Below are positions 1 to 9,393 of a stretch of 64,000 bases of DNA, one piece after another (positions within the stretch are counted from its first letter, which is position 1; the number at the start of each line of letters is the position of its first letter). The notes under the pieces are model-generated. The model did no database searches, was not told the origin of the DNA, and was given only the letters and a program-made list of their open reading frames with translations. The DNA is from Citreicoccus inhibens (GTDB taxonomy: Bacteria; Myxococcota; Myxococcia; Myxococcales; Myxococcaceae), in NCBI RefSeq assembly GCF_019039035.1, contig NZ_JAHNZT010000004.1, forward strand, positions 186,001 through 250,000. The letters are read 5' to 3'. The position numbers were made by a program, and so were the translations under genes.

Positions 1-97
1 GGCCTACGCGGCGTCGGACGAGGACCTCGCTCCGCTGCACGGGCACCCCGCGTTCGAGTCGTGGCTGGCGGAGCTGCGCGCCTCGCGTGCGTCCTGA
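1..97 (+). CDS. C-terminal end of an upstream protein (partial, unknown)
   Basis: An open frame runs in from the window edge (first complete codon at base 2) to a TGA at 95-97 and gives about 31 residues ending SWLAELRASRAS. The codons have strong GC third positions like the real genes here. The short aromatic/leucine tail resembles the last helix of TPR-type or kinase-TPR proteins common in myxobacteria, but this is too little to assign a family. The start lies outside the window. Confidence 0.5.
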   Translation, partial: AYAASDEDLAPLHGHPAFESWLAELRASRAS

Positions 98-202
98 ACC
101 GGGGCGGGCGCGGAGCACCTCGCCGCACTCGTTCCCACACTGAGCGGCGTGGGCCCGCCGTTCTCTGGCCCTCAGCAGACACCCGGTTAGAGTCCGCGCG
201 CC

Positions 203-826
203 GTGACGCCGCCCTCGCTGCAACCTGGAATCGAGCCCGTGCGTACCGGAAGAATCCCGGCGCGCGAGGGTGCGGCCGACGAGTCCGATGAGGCGTTGAT
301 GGCGAGGTTCTGTCAGGGAGAGGCCGCGGCGTTCGATGCACTCTTCCTGCGCTATTCGCGCCCCGTCCACGGCTACCTCACGCGGGTGACGGGCAGCGCG
401 GCGGTCGCGGACGACCTGGCGCAGCTCACGTTCCTGTCCCTGGTGCGCGCGCGGGGCCGCTTCCAGGCGGGCTCGCGGGTGAAGCCGTGGCTGTACGCCA
501 TCGCCACCAACGCGGCGAGGGACCACCAGCGCCGCGGGCGCCGCCCCGAGGAGCTGACCTCCGAGGGGGAGCTGCCCAGCACCATCCCCGCCGACCTGCC
601 CGCCCCGCGCGACGCGGGCCTGGAGCGGACCGTCCAGCGCGCCCTCGCCCAGCTTCCCGAAGGACAGCGCCTGCCCATCCTCATGCACCGCTTCGAGGGC
701 ATGGGCTTCGCGGAGATCGCCGAGGTGCTCGGCCTGACCGAGAGCGCGGTGAAGGTCCGCGCGCACCGGGGCTACGCGCGGCTGCGCGAGCTCCTGGCCG
801 GCCTGCGCGACGAGGTGGCGCCATGA
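203..826 (+). CDS. ECF-family RNA polymerase sigma factor
   Basis: This 207-residue protein has the two-domain layout of extracytoplasmic-function sigma factors. Region 2 spans about residues 29-110, with the DDLAQLTFLSL and WLYAIATNAARDHQRR segments for core and -10 binding. Region 4 spans about 142-197, with the helix-turn-helix FAEIAEVLGLTESAVKVRAH. It should direct RNA polymerase to a small stress regulon. The GTG at 203 is used because the only in-frame ATG (299) would cut into region 2. No clear Shine-Dalgarno is visible. The last four bases (ATGA) overlap the start of the membrane protein at 823, so the two are translationally coupled and that protein is the obvious anti-sigma partner. 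The stimulus is unknown. Confidence 0.93.
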   Translation: MTPPSLQPGIEPVRTGRIPAREGAADESDEALMARFCQGEAAAFDALFLRYSRPVHGYLTRVTGSAAVADDLAQLTFLSLVRARGRFQAGSRVKPWLYAIATNAARDHQRRGRRPEELTSEGELPSTIPADLPAPRDAGLERTVQRALAQLPEGQRLPILMHRFEGMGFAEIAEVLGLTESAVKVRAHRGYARLRELLAGLRDEVAP

Positions 827-1587
827 CGCCCGAGTGCGAGCAGGTCCTGGACCTTGTGGGCGAGCCCCTCCCCGCCCCGCTGGCCGCGCACGCCGCCGCC
901 TGCGGGGACTGCCGCGCGCTGAGGGAAGGCTTCGGCGCGCTGGAGGCCCCGCCTTCATCAGCGCCACCGGCCTTGGAGTCCGCGCGACGACTCGCCCTGG
1001 CGGAGTTGGCCGCGAGCCCTCGCCCCACGCCGTGGTGGCATGAGCTGGCGCTCCTGCTGGCCGTGGATGCCGCGGTCGTCGCGGCGGGCTTGCTGGCGCT
1101 GGGGCGCAAGGGGCTCGTGCTCAACGCCGCGCCCGCTCCGGTGGTGCTGACCCTGGCGCTGCTGCTCCTGCTGGTCGTGGGCGGCGGCGCGCTCCTGGCG
1201 CTGGCTCCGCTGCGCCGGCCTCGTCCGTGGGGGGCGTTGGGCCTGGGCGTGGCGGGGCTCGCGGTGGCCCAGGTGCTGTGCGGCTCGGGGCTCTCGCATC
1301 GGCCGCTCCTGTCCGGAACGCTCCGCTGCCTGGGCCTGGAGGTGGGGATGTCCGTGGCGCCGCTGGCCGTGGCGATGGTGCTGCTGCGGCGCGCGGCCTT
1401 CACGCCGGGGCGCGCGCTGGCGGCCGGGTTGTCCGCCGCGGGAGCGGGCCTCCTGGTGCTGCACCTGCACTGCCCCACTGGAACGGTGGCGCACGTGCTG
1501 TGGGGCCATGTGGCGCCCTGGCTCGCGTTGGCGGGGCTGGCGGTGCTCGTACGCTCGCGGATGGGCTCGCGCAGCTACGCGCCGTGA
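823..1587 (+). CDS. Membrane anti-sigma factor, DUF1109/NrsF-like
   Basis: The product has 254 residues. A short cytoplasmic N-terminus carries a zinc-finger-like H-x3-C-x2-C motif (His23, Cys27, Cys30), as in ZAS anti-sigma domains. About six hydrophobic helices follow (roughly 75-93, 106-129, 137-153, 173-188, 197-215, 226-243). The C-terminal LHCPTG...H..WGH pattern matches the DUF1109/NrsF type of anti-sigma factor. It probably holds the ECF sigma factor encoded immediately upstream inactive at the membrane. The start ATG lies inside the sigma stop (ATGA overlap), which fixes the start. Membership in DUF1109 is inferred from the motif pattern and the gene pairing. Confidence 0.8.
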   Translation: MTPECEQVLDLVGEPLPAPLAAHAAACGDCRALREGFGALEAPPSSAPPALESARRLALAELAASPRPTPWWHELALLLAVDAAVVAAGLLALGRKGLVLNAAPAPVVLTLALLLLLVVGGGALLALAPLRRPRPWGALGLGVAGLAVAQVLCGSGLSHRPLLSGTLRCLGLEVGMSVAPLAVAMVLLRRAAFTPGRALAAGLSAAGAGLLVLHLHCPTGTVAHVLWGHVAPWLALAGLAVLVRSRMGSRSYAP

Positions 1588-1588
1588 G

Positions 1589-1614
1589 CCCGGGGCGACG
1601 GACTTCGCCCCGGG
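1589..1614. terminator. Candidate bidirectional terminator
   Basis: A perfect 9-bp stem (CCCGGGGCG at 1589-1597 with CGCCCCGGG at 1606-1614) encloses an 8-base loop. It sits between the convergent anti-sigma gene and the peroxiredoxin gene. There is no U-tract, which is common in high-GC genomes, so it is a candidate only. Confidence 0.55.
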
Positions 1615-1629
1615 GGCTCCCGCGTTCCG

Positions 1630-2067
1630 TCAGAGCTGCTGGAGCGCTTCCTGCGGGAAGGCCCGCGCGTCCACCTTCGGGTACCACGCCTTCACCTTGC
1701 CGTCCGGCCCGATGATGACGCCCACCCGGCGCGCGTTGGCCGCCGAGGCATCATCCGCCGCGCCATAGGCCCGCCCCACCTTGCGGTCCGTGTCGCAGAG
1801 CAGCGGGAAGTTGAAGCTGAACTTCTCCGCGAAGGCCTTGTTCTCCGCGGGCGTGTCGAAGCTGATGCCCAGGATGACCGCGTCCTTCTGCGCGTACGTC
1901 GGCTGGTGGTCCCGGAAGCCGCAGCCCTCGGCGGTGCAGCCCGGGGTATCCGCCTTCGGATAGAACCAGAGCACCACGTTCTTGCCCCGGTAGTCCGCCA
2001 GCCGATGCGTTCTTCCGGTGTGGTCCTGGACGGTGAAGTCCGGGGCCGTGTCTCCTGCCTTGAGCAT
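1630..2067 (-). CDS. bcp: Thioredoxin-dependent peroxiredoxin, Bcp/PrxQ family
   Basis: The product is 145 residues, close to the usual Bcp length. It carries the thioredoxin-fold start APDFTVQDHTG and the active-site block PKADTPGCTAEGCGFRD near residues 38-54. The peroxidatic Cys lies in PGCT and the resolving Cys five residues later in GCGF, which is the atypical 2-Cys PrxQ arrangement. It should reduce hydrogen peroxide and organic hydroperoxides in the cytoplasm using thioredoxin. The ATG at 2067 is chosen because it begins the conserved MLKAGDTAPDF N-terminus; the frame is open further upstream but that part is not conserved-looking. It is transcribed alone, convergent with the sigma/anti-sigma pair. 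Confidence 0.93.
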   Translation of the reverse strand: MLKAGDTAPDFTVQDHTGRTHRLADYRGKNVVLWFYPKADTPGCTAEGCGFRDHQPTYAQKDAVILGISFDTPAENKAFAEKFSFNFPLLCDTDRKVGRAYGAADDASAANARRVGVIIGPDGKVKAWYPKVDARAFPQEALQQL

Positions 2068-2264
2068 GCGACGCCTCGCTCGCGTGGCGGCCCGGAGCCC
2101 CGCCCCGCCTGGTGTCCGCTGACTCCCCGGGACGCCCCTCGTACCACGCCCACCTCGCCGCCCCGCCGGGAACACCCGGTCGAACCGTGGCGTGGGTGGC
2201 AACCGACCGGCCCCATCACCAAGTCACTTGAAGCCGCCGTGTTCCTGGCTTAGTGGGAGCACAA

Positions 2265-4379
2265 ATGAATGTCGATGAACCTCCGCCGGACCCGCGCGCT
2301 CGCCTGCGCGCCCTGCGGATCCGCCTCCGCTCGGACCTGAGGCGCTTCACCCACGCCGCGCTCCAAGCCTCCAACCGTCTTCGCCTCCCGGGTCCCTCCG
2401 TGCTGCCCATCGCGGGCGCGGTGGTGGGGCTCTACAGCGGGCTGGCCGCCGGCATCTTCGCCAACCTCATCGGCGTGGTGAGCGGCGTGGCCTTCGGGGC
2501 CGCGGACCTGGCGCACACGCTGCGCCCGGGCTCGCAGCAGCTGCGCTCGCTGGTGGAGGCGTTCTCCCAGGCGAGGTGGCACTTCGAGTACATGCTGGTG
2601 GGCGCGCCGCTCGCGTTGGGCGCCCTGGCGGTGGCGCGGGTCATCGAGCCGGGCGGCCCCCGTGACGAGGTGAAGCGCCGGCTGCGGCTGCTCTCGCTGC
2701 TGACGCTGGGCGCCCTGTCGCTCTACTACCCGCTGGTCGCGCTGGCGGCCATCAACAGCGTGTTCGGCCACTCGCACGACCTGCCGAGCCTGCTGCCCAC
2801 GCTGCCGTGGTGGGTGATGTTGCTGTCCCCCATGCTGGGCGGGCTCGCGGTGGGGCGCCTGCTGCGAGACAGGCCGGAGACGCACGGCCACGGCGTGCCC
2901 GAGGTGGTCCGCGCGGTGAAGAGCGGCGCCAACATGGTGCCCGCGGACCGGGGCCTGCTGAAGCTGATTGCCTCCGCCATCACCATCGGAAGCGGTGGCT
3001 CGGGCGGGCGAGAGGGGCCCATCGTCTATGGCGGCGCGGCGTTCGCGTCCACGGTGGGCCGGGTGCTGGGCTTCAGCCGCAAGGAGCTGTCCATCCTGCT
3101 GGCGTGCGGGGCGGGCGCGGGCATCTCGGCGTCCTTCAACGCCCCCATCGCGGGCGCGGTGTTCGCGATGGAGATCATCCTGCGCGAGTTCGAGCTGCGC
3201 GTGTTCTCGCCCATCATCCTCGCCAGCGTGGCGGGGACGCTGGTGAGCCGGGGCGTCCTGGGCGAGGCGCCCATGATTCACCACGTCGACTACGAGCTCA
3301 TCAGCGGCGCCGAGGTGTTCGCCTACGCGGGCCTGGGCATCGGCTGCGGCCTCCTGGCCTTCGCGTTCGTGCGCATGCTGCACGGGGTGGAGCACTTCTT
3401 CCACGGGCGGATGGGGGGACGGCTGTCACCGTGGCTGGGCGCCCGTCCGCTGCCGCAGCGCGCGGCCCTGGGCGGCCTGTGCGCGGGCCTGCTCGCCATG
3501 GTGAGCCCCACGGTGTGGGGCAGCGGGCACGACTACATCAACCTGGCGGCGGTGGGAAAACTGCCCTTCTTCTTCCTCGTCACCGCGTGCGCGCTGAAGC
3601 TGGTGGCCACCTCCATCACCATCGGCTCGGGGGGCTCGGGCGGGACGTTCTTCCCGGCGGCCGTCATCGGCGCCATGGCGGGCGGCGCGTTTGGCACGCT
3701 GGTGCACTACGTCTTCCCCGCGAGCACCGGCCCCAGCGGGGCCTACGCCATCGTCGGCATGGGCGGCGCGGTCGCGGCGCTCACCCGAGGCCCGCTCACC
3801 GGCATGATGATGCTGTACGAGCTGAGCGGGAGCCACGACATCATCCTGCCGCTCATGGTGACGTGCACCATCGCGTCCGCGCTCTGCCACTACCTCACCG
3901 AGCGCAAGGCGCCCAAGGACCAGAGCGACCAGGACCTGCTCCAAGCCACGCCCGTGCGCGCGCTGATGGCCGAGCAGGTGCCCGTGCCCGCGGGCACGCC
4001 GCTGCGCCCCCTGACGGACCTGCTGCTCACCGCCGAGGCGGGCACCCTCCCCGTGCTCGACACCGAGGGCCGCGTCTACGGCACGGTGCAGGTGGAGCAG
4101 CTGCGCGAGGTGTGGCGCGACGAGTCCGTCTATCCGCTGCTCGTGGCGAGTGACCTGGCGCGCAAGCTGCCCTCGCTCGCGCCGGACACGGACCTGGCGC
4201 AGGCGCTGCGGATGATGGACCAGGAGGACGTGGACGCCCTGCCGGTGAGCCGAACGCCCGGCTCCGACACGTGCGGCCTGCTCACCCGCGCCGCCGTGCG
4301 CCGCTTCCTCTTCGCGCACCACACCCGGGCCCACGCACACGGGGACGCGCCCATCACTCCGGCCGAGGCCCGTCACTGA
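2265..4379 (+). CDS. ClC-family chloride channel or antiporter with CBS domains
   Basis: This 704-residue membrane protein belongs to the voltage-gated ClC family. It carries the selectivity-filter-like blocks IGSGGSGGREGP (about residues 240-252) and IGSGGSGGTFFPAAV (about 452-466), about ten or more hydrophobic helices, and a cytoplasmic C-terminal tail with two CBS repeats from about residue 560. CBS pairs usually bind nucleotides and gate transport. I use the ATG at 2265 rather than the GTG at 2253 because GGGAG lies five bases upstream of it. It should move chloride, possibly in exchange for protons, across the inner membrane. A giant HEAT-like gene begins 49 bp downstream in the same direction and may be cotranscribed. 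Confidence 0.92.
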   Translation: MNVDEPPPDPRARLRALRIRLRSDLRRFTHAALQASNRLRLPGPSVLPIAGAVVGLYSGLAAGIFANLIGVVSGVAFGAADLAHTLRPGSQQLRSLVEAFSQARWHFEYMLVGAPLALGALAVARVIEPGGPRDEVKRRLRLLSLLTLGALSLYYPLVALAAINSVFGHSHDLPSLLPTLPWWVMLLSPMLGGLAVGRLLRDRPETHGHGVPEVVRAVKSGANMVPADRGLLKLIASAITIGSGGSGGREGPIVYGGAAFASTVGRVLGFSRKELSILLACGAGAGISASFNAPIAGAVFAMEIILREFELRVFSPIILASVAGTLVSRGVLGEAPMIHHVDYELISGAEVFAYAGLGIGCGLLAFAFVRMLHGVEHFFHGRMGGRLSPWLGARPLPQRAALGGLCAGLLAMVSPTVWGSGHDYINLAAVGKLPFFFLVTACALKLVATSITIGSGGSGGTFFPAAVIGAMAGGAFGTLVHYVFPASTGPSGAYAIVGMGGAVAALTRGPLTGMMMLYELSGSHDIILPLMVTCTIASALCHYLTERKAPKDQSDQDLLQATPVRALMAEQVPVPAGTPLRPLTDLLLTAEAGTLPVLDTEGRVYGTVQVEQLREVWRDESVYPLLVASDLARKLPSLAPDTDLAQALRMMDQEDVDALPVSRTPGSDTCGLLTRAAVRRFLFAHHTRAHAHGDAPITPAEARH

Positions 4380-4428
4380 CCAACCGCGTCATGTCAGGAA
4401 GTCGAGAGAGCAGGCATCCTGCGCGGCC

Positions 4429-7400
4429 ATGTCCGACGCCGCCCTGCGCGCCCTGCACACCGAGCTGTCCGCCCTCCACCACGATGCCCGCGTGCGACGG
4501 ATGGTCGAGCTGGGGCGCGGGGCGAGGACGCGAGAGGCGGACCGCACCCTGCTCGACACGCTGAGCCAGGGCGCGGCCTACGAGCGCCGGCTCGCGCTGA
4601 GCGCCCAGTTCACCTGGAGGGACGGGGGCCGCGTGCTCCGAGCCACCGCGGATGTGTCCTCCCGCATCCGCGCCCTCGCGTTCCTGCTCGTTCCGATGGT
4701 GTGCGACGACCTCCAGGCGCTGGAGGCCCTCAAGATGGCGTACGCGATGCGCCGCGAGGGGCAGCTGCTCCTCAGGCTGGTGGAGCGACAGCGACAGGGC
4801 GTCATCGATGCGTACCTCGACTGGTTGATGACCCAGCCCGGCGTCCACGGCTTCGCCGATGTCGTCCCCCTCGCTTCCGCCTCGGGCCTGCGCAAGCACC
4901 TCCCCCACGCGCTGGAACGTCCGAGCCGCCGCTTCTGGACGCGACTGGCGCGCTTCGCCCCCACCACCTTGGGCGACGTGCTCGCCGAGCGGCTCCGCGC
5001 GGTGGAGGGCGTGCCGGATCCGGTGACGCGCCAGCTCCTCGACGCCTCGCTCGCGCGCGTCGCGGACCAGGCGCCCGCGGCGGGCCTCACGCTCGCCGAG
5101 TTGCTGCTGTCCCGCGGCGTCCATCCGTCCACGTCCACCTGGAGGCGACTGGCGGAACATCAGCCCCGGCAGACCGTGGCCCTGTTGCAGCGGCATGCGT
5201 CCGCGCTCACACCGGCGAACCTCTTCGCGCGCCACGTGCGGGCGCTGGACGTCGCGTCCCTCCAGTGGCTCGTCATGCACCGGCCCGACTCGCTCGGTGA
5301 GGCCGAGGCGTTGCTCAAGAAGGTGACCGAGCCCGAGCGCGTCACCCTCGCCGAGGCGTGGTGCGCCGCGGTGGACCTCGCGCCGGCCTGGGGCACCGAG
5401 TTGCTGAAGCGGATTCCCGAGGGCGCGGAGCGGGACCGCGTCCACGCGCGCTGGAGCCGCGCGTCACAGGACGCCGATGGCAGCATCGCGCTCGATGCGC
5501 TGGAGGCCCTGCCCGAGCCCCTGCGGGAGCGCGAGGCGCGCCGCCATCTGCGTGACGTCGTGGCCTTGGCGACGCAGCCGACCCGCCGCATCGCCTACGC
5601 GCGGTTTCTCCCCTGGGAGGAAGCGCTGTCCGCACTCCAGACCTATCTGGGCCATCCGGAGGGAGGGGTGCGCGGCACGGCCCTGGAGGCGGCCCTGGCC
5701 ATCCCGGGCCTGCGTCCGGACGAGCCCGCGGTGGCGGACGCCGCGTTCGCGATGGTGCTGGCGCGCAAGAACGAGCAGGACCCCGTGCGGCGCGTGATGC
5801 TGCAAGCGCTCGCGAGTTGGCCCCGCCAGGTCTTCCGTCCCGAGCACACGCAGGCCATCGGCCAGCTGCTGCGGGACGCGCTCGATGCCGCCGACCTGTC
5901 CATGGAGTCCGCCAACAGCGCGGAGCGGCTCCTGCTGCGCACCTTCCGGCTGGATGCCGAGTGGGGCGCGGGCTGGCTGGCGACCCTGATTCAAGAACGC
6001 GGGGGACTCCAGGACCCACGCCTGGGTGACCACTTGACCGATGACGAGGTGCGCATCGCGGCGCCGCAGCTGCTCACCATCGCCAAGACCTGGGCCGACC
6101 AGAGGCGCGGTGACGCCATCCTCAGACTGTCCGAGAGCCTGGGCTCACGCGCCGCGCTCGTGCCGGGGATGTCGCAGATGCTCGAAGCCATGCGCGACCT
6201 CACGGGTTCGCACAGGTTCGCCCTGGGCATCATGCGGTGGATGGCGAAGTGCGACCGCCCCCGCTTCGTGGCGGGACTGGGCGCGGTGATGCGGCGCTGG
6301 TTCGACAAGGGCTGGGAGAGCGACATCGTCGAGCTGGCGGCGAACGAGCAGCGGGAGCAGGAGCTCCACCCGGAGCTGCTCGCGGCCCTGGAGCGCGTCG
6401 CGCTGCGCCTGGGCGACCCCTCGGAGAGCGCCCTGGGGTTGCTGCGGCGCCGCGCGGTCCGGACCTTCGACGCACTGCTCCCCCGCTTGTTGAAGCAGGA
6501 CGCCAGCGCCATCCACGCCCACGTCGTCCGCACCTACCTGCACCGGCGACGACAGGACCTGCTGGGGCCGTACCTGAGTGCCCCCGTCATCCGGGGCAAG
6601 TTCACCCTGGGCGACTCGCGCTGGCTGCTGCCCTTCGAGCAGGGCTTCTTCCGGTGGACCGCCACGCAGTGTGCCGCGTACTCCGGAGCGCTCGCGGAGG
6701 TCTGCGCGGATCCCCAGCGCGACACGCCGACGCTGCTGAGCGCGGTGGCGCGGATGGCGGCGCTCGACTGGGGGCCCATGGAGGGCTTGTGCGCGCTCGT
6801 GGGTGACCCGCGACCGGTGGTGCAGGAGCGCGCCCTGCGGGTGCTGGCGCGCTGTGACCAGGGCCAGGGCGTGCCCACGCTGCTGCGCAGCCTGGAAGGG
6901 GGCCTCGCGCGCATCGCCATCTACGGCCTGCGCCGCGCCTTCAACGGGATGCCGCCCGCGCGGGTGGCGGCCTTGTTGGCGGATGTCCCGCTGACCAAGG
7001 TCACCGTGGCCAAGGAAGTGGTGCGCCTTCTGGGGGAGCTGCGCTCGGACGCCGCCTACGCGCGCCTCGTCGACATGGATGCACAGCCGCTTCACCGCGA
7101 TGTGCGCATCGCCCTGCTTCGCGCCCTGTGGGACCACCTGGACCGCGAGCCGACCTGGGCAATCCTCGAACGAGCCGTCACCGGCAGCGACCTCGTCATG
7201 GCCGCGCGCGTGGGAGACATCCCGGCCGACCGGCTGACCGCCGAGTCCGACCGGCGCCTGTCCGCGCTGCTCGCCCGGGTGTTGGCGCGCCCCGAGCCGG
7301 AAGCCCGCATCGAGTTGCTGAAACGGGCGGCCTCCCTCGCCGTCAGGGACCGGGAGTTCGTGTTCCTGGATGCCTGCGGCGCGCGGATCGCATCGCCCTA

Positions 7401-7998
7401 TGACGACGAGGTGCGGGCCGCCACGAACGCGCTGCTCTTCCGGTGTGACGAGCGCACCATCGCAAGGCTCGAGCCGCACCTGGGCGCGACCCGCTCGGAC
7501 CTTCGCGCGCTGCACGTCGCCACGAACCAGGTGCTGGGGGTCATGAAGAACTGGCGCCCCGTGGTCACCGAGGCCGCGCGAATCGCCGAGCGCGTGGTGA
7601 GCGACGACCCGCGGCTCGTGGCGCTCCGCGTGCGCTGCGCCGCGGCGGGACTGGAGCCTCTCGACTTCGCCGCGCGCATCGCGGAACTGGGGGAGGCGGC
7701 CCTGCTCGATGCCAACGCGCTGGAGGCCTGCCATGGCGAGGTGGAGCGGCTCCCGCTCGAGACCCTGGAGCCGGTCGGCGCACGGCTCCGCGCCAGCGCC
7801 AGCGCGCAGGCCCGGCGCGTGGCGCTGTGGTGCCTCGTGCGAGACGCGGGGCCTCAGCGTGGATGGACGCCCGAGCGGCTCGCCGCGCTCGAAGCGCTTC
7901 AGGCGGACGCGTCACCGCTCGTGTCCGGAGCCGCACAGTTCGTGTTCCCGCCGCGCGAATTGATTTCCCCCGCACGCATGAATACGCCGAACGCCTGA
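4429..7998 (+). CDS. Very large alpha-helical repeat (HEAT-like) protein
   Basis: The product has 1189 residues and no signal peptide or membrane helix. It is rich in Leu, Ala and Arg and made of repeated amphipathic helix pairs separated by Asp/Pro turns, as in HEAT-repeat solenoids. Examples are the stretches ending RVLARCDQGQGVPTLLRS (about 800-825) and those around residues 420-470. I see no catalytic motif. Such proteins act as scaffolds or docking surfaces. The gene follows the ClC gene by 49 bp. It ends just before a small convergent gene whose stop is 11 bases further on. The function is unknown and the HEAT assignment rests on helical periodicity read by eye. Confidence 0.8.
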   Translation: MSDAALRALHTELSALHHDARVRRMVELGRGARTREADRTLLDTLSQGAAYERRLALSAQFTWRDGGRVLRATADVSSRIRALAFLLVPMVCDDLQALEALKMAYAMRREGQLLLRLVERQRQGVIDAYLDWLMTQPGVHGFADVVPLASASGLRKHLPHALERPSRRFWTRLARFAPTTLGDVLAERLRAVEGVPDPVTRQLLDASLARVADQAPAAGLTLAELLLSRGVHPSTSTWRRLAEHQPRQTVALLQRHASALTPANLFARHVRALDVASLQWLVMHRPDSLGEAEALLKKVTEPERVTLAEAWCAAVDLAPAWGTELLKRIPEGAERDRVHARWSRASQDADGSIALDALEALPEPLREREARRHLRDVVALATQPTRRIAYARFLPWEEALSALQTYLGHPEGGVRGTALEAALAIPGLRPDEPAVADAAFAMVLARKNEQDPVRRVMLQALASWPRQVFRPEHTQAIGQLLRDALDAADLSMESANSAERLLLRTFRLDAEWGAGWLATLIQERGGLQDPRLGDHLTDDEVRIAAPQLLTIAKTWADQRRGDAILRLSESLGSRAALVPGMSQMLEAMRDLTGSHRFALGIMRWMAKCDRPRFVAGLGAVMRRWFDKGWESDIVELAANEQREQELHPELLAALERVALRLGDPSESALGLLRRRAVRTFDALLPRLLKQDASAIHAHVVRTYLHRRRQDLLGPYLSAPVIRGKFTLGDSRWLLPFEQGFFRWTATQCAAYSGALAEVCADPQRDTPTLLSAVARMAALDWGPMEGLCALVGDPRPVVQERALRVLARCDQGQGVPTLLRSLEGGLARIAIYGLRRAFNGMPPARVAALLADVPLTKVTVAKEVVRLLGELRSDAAYARLVDMDAQPLHRDVRIALLRALWDHLDREPTWAILERAVTGSDLVMAARVGDIPADRLTAESDRRLSALLARVLARPEPEARIELLKRAASLAVRDREFVFLDACGARIASPYDDEVRAATNALLFRCDERTIARLEPHLGATRSDLRALHVATNQVLGVMKNWRPVVTEAARIAERVVSDDPRLVALRVRCAAAGLEPLDFAARIAELGEAALLDANALEACHGEVERLPLETLEPVGARLRASASAQARRVALWCLVRDAGPQRGWTPERLAALEALQADASPLVSGAAQFVFPPRELISPARMNTPNA

Positions 7999-8008
7999 CC
8001 CGCGCCCG

Positions 8009-8236
8009 TCACCCCGCCCTGCGCGCGGACGCCTGCGCCGAGCGACGCGGCGTCGGTGCCACCGTCGATGGCTCGCCGGGCCCCATCCGGTCCGGCAACC
8101 ACGCCACGGAGTCAGGCAGCGTGGCGGGCTTGCGCTTCGCGGAAGCCCGCCTCCTCGGCTTGCGCACCACGGCGTTGCCCTTGCGAGCGGGAGCGGGCCA
8201 CACCGACACATCGAGCCAGAACAGCATCCACAGCAT
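8009..8236 (-). CDS. Small basic protein of unknown function
   Basis: This 75-residue frame begins MLWMLFWLDVSVWPAPARKG. That is a tryptophan-rich hydrophobic stretch of about 13 residues followed by a strongly basic, proline/alanine-rich tail. The ATG at 8236 is preceded by a near-perfect Shine-Dalgarno, GAGGAGG, five bases upstream (8242-8248 on the plus strand), and the codons favour G/C at the third position. These are the reasons for calling it a gene. It may be a small membrane-associated peptide. I recognise no family. Confidence 0.5.
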   Translation of the reverse strand: MLWMLFWLDVSVWPAPARKGNAVVRKPRRRASAKRKPATLPDSVAWLPDRMGPGEPSTVAPTPRRSAQASARRAG

Positions 8237-8453
8237 CACGTCCTCCTCGGGCCCCGCGCACGCGGAAGCCACTCCAGGGCACTCGCCCCAGACACGGCGC
8301 CTACCTTGCGCTTGAGCTGTGACAGCCTTGTGTCAGCTATCCGCGACGTCGGTTCCTCTCCGTGTCGCCCTCACGAAGTCCTTGTCGCCAGCGCATCCGG
8401 CGCGGTGTGCTGCCGGCGTGTCCTCGTCCGCCGCGACCGCCGCCGCTCTCCCG

Positions 8454-9392
8454 ATGAAAGACCACGCCCTGGAGGAAGACCCCGAGCTCGAGCGCGAGGC
8501 CCTTTTCCGCAAGCTCGCGCATGCCGCCGAGCAGCTCCGCCCGGAGCGGACTGGGAGCGTGAACCTCTGTGACACGCCCCTGGCGCGGCTCGGCATCTAT
8601 GTCGCGTGGAACCGCGAGCACTTCCGCCACCTGGACTTCACGCGCCCGCTGCTGGCCATCGTCTGCCGCGGCCACAAGGACGTGCGCTACAAGGGCCACC
8701 GCTTCGAGGTCCCCACCGGGAGCGCGCTGGTGCTGCCCGGCCCCATGGGCCTGAGCATCACCAACGTTCCTCACGAGGGCGAGTACCGCGCCTTCGTCAT
8801 GGACGTCTCGCCCGAGGTGGGCGCCCAACTCCAGCAGCATCACCCCTCGCTGTGCGTGTCCCCCGCGTTCGGTGCCTTCTCCGCGGACCGGCCCCATGTG
8901 ATGAAGCCGAACCGCTCGACGCTGCTGGCCCTGCTGCACTACTGCCAGAGCATCCCCGAGGTGGAGACCCACGCCACCGTGCTGCGGCACCGCCTGGAGG
9001 ACGTGCTGCTGAGCCTGTCCGTCCAGTACCGAGGCCTCTCCGAAGAGCCCGCGCCCCGCTCCCACTTCCGCCAGGACCCCATCCTCGCCGTGCGCCAGTG
9101 GCTGCGCCGGGGACTCGCGGAGACGCCGCGCGCCACGCATGTGGCCCGCCAGTTCGGCGTGAGCGAGGCCACGCTGCGCCGTCAGCTCTCGTCCCAGGGC
9201 ACCACGCTGCGCCAGCTCCTGCTGGAAGAGCGCATGTCGCTGGCCCACTCGCTGCTGGCGGATTCGCGGCTCGCCATCTCCGAGGTGGCGCAGCGCTGCG
9301 GCTACACCTCGCCCGCGAAGTTCAGCCGCCAGTACCGGCACTGGGCCGGAGTCCCGCGCACGCGAGCGAGAGCGGACCGGGCACATCTTTGA
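8454..9392 (+). CDS. AraC-family transcriptional regulator
   Basis: The product has 312 residues. The N-terminal half (about 40-150) is a cupin-like sensing or dimerisation domain. The C-terminal 100 residues hold the two helix-turn-helices of AraC/XylS regulators: one around ATHVARQFGVSEATLRRQL, and the second ISEVAQRCGYTSPAKFSRQY with the conserved GY.S...FSR..R signature. It should bind DNA and activate nearby or distant genes in response to an unseen ligand. I choose the ATG at 8454. The frame is open from a GTG at 8319, but those 45 extra residues look like non-coding sequence. A hairpin follows the stop. Confidence 0.88.
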   Translation: MKDHALEEDPELEREALFRKLAHAAEQLRPERTGSVNLCDTPLARLGIYVAWNREHFRHLDFTRPLLAIVCRGHKDVRYKGHRFEVPTGSALVLPGPMGLSITNVPHEGEYRAFVMDVSPEVGAQLQQHHPSLCVSPAFGAFSADRPHVMKPNRSTLLALLHYCQSIPEVETHATVLRHRLEDVLLSLSVQYRGLSEEPAPRSHFRQDPILAVRQWLRRGLAETPRATHVARQFGVSEATLRRQLSSQGTTLRQLLLEERMSLAHSLLADSRLAISEVAQRCGYTSPAKFSRQYRHWAGVPRTRARADRAHL

Positions 9393-9393
9393 G

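Noticed and set aside
6145-7734. 529-codon frame opposite the giant HEAT-like gene
   Set aside because: Composition is His/Arg/Gln-rich mirror sequence of the real gene, with no ribosome site or domain.
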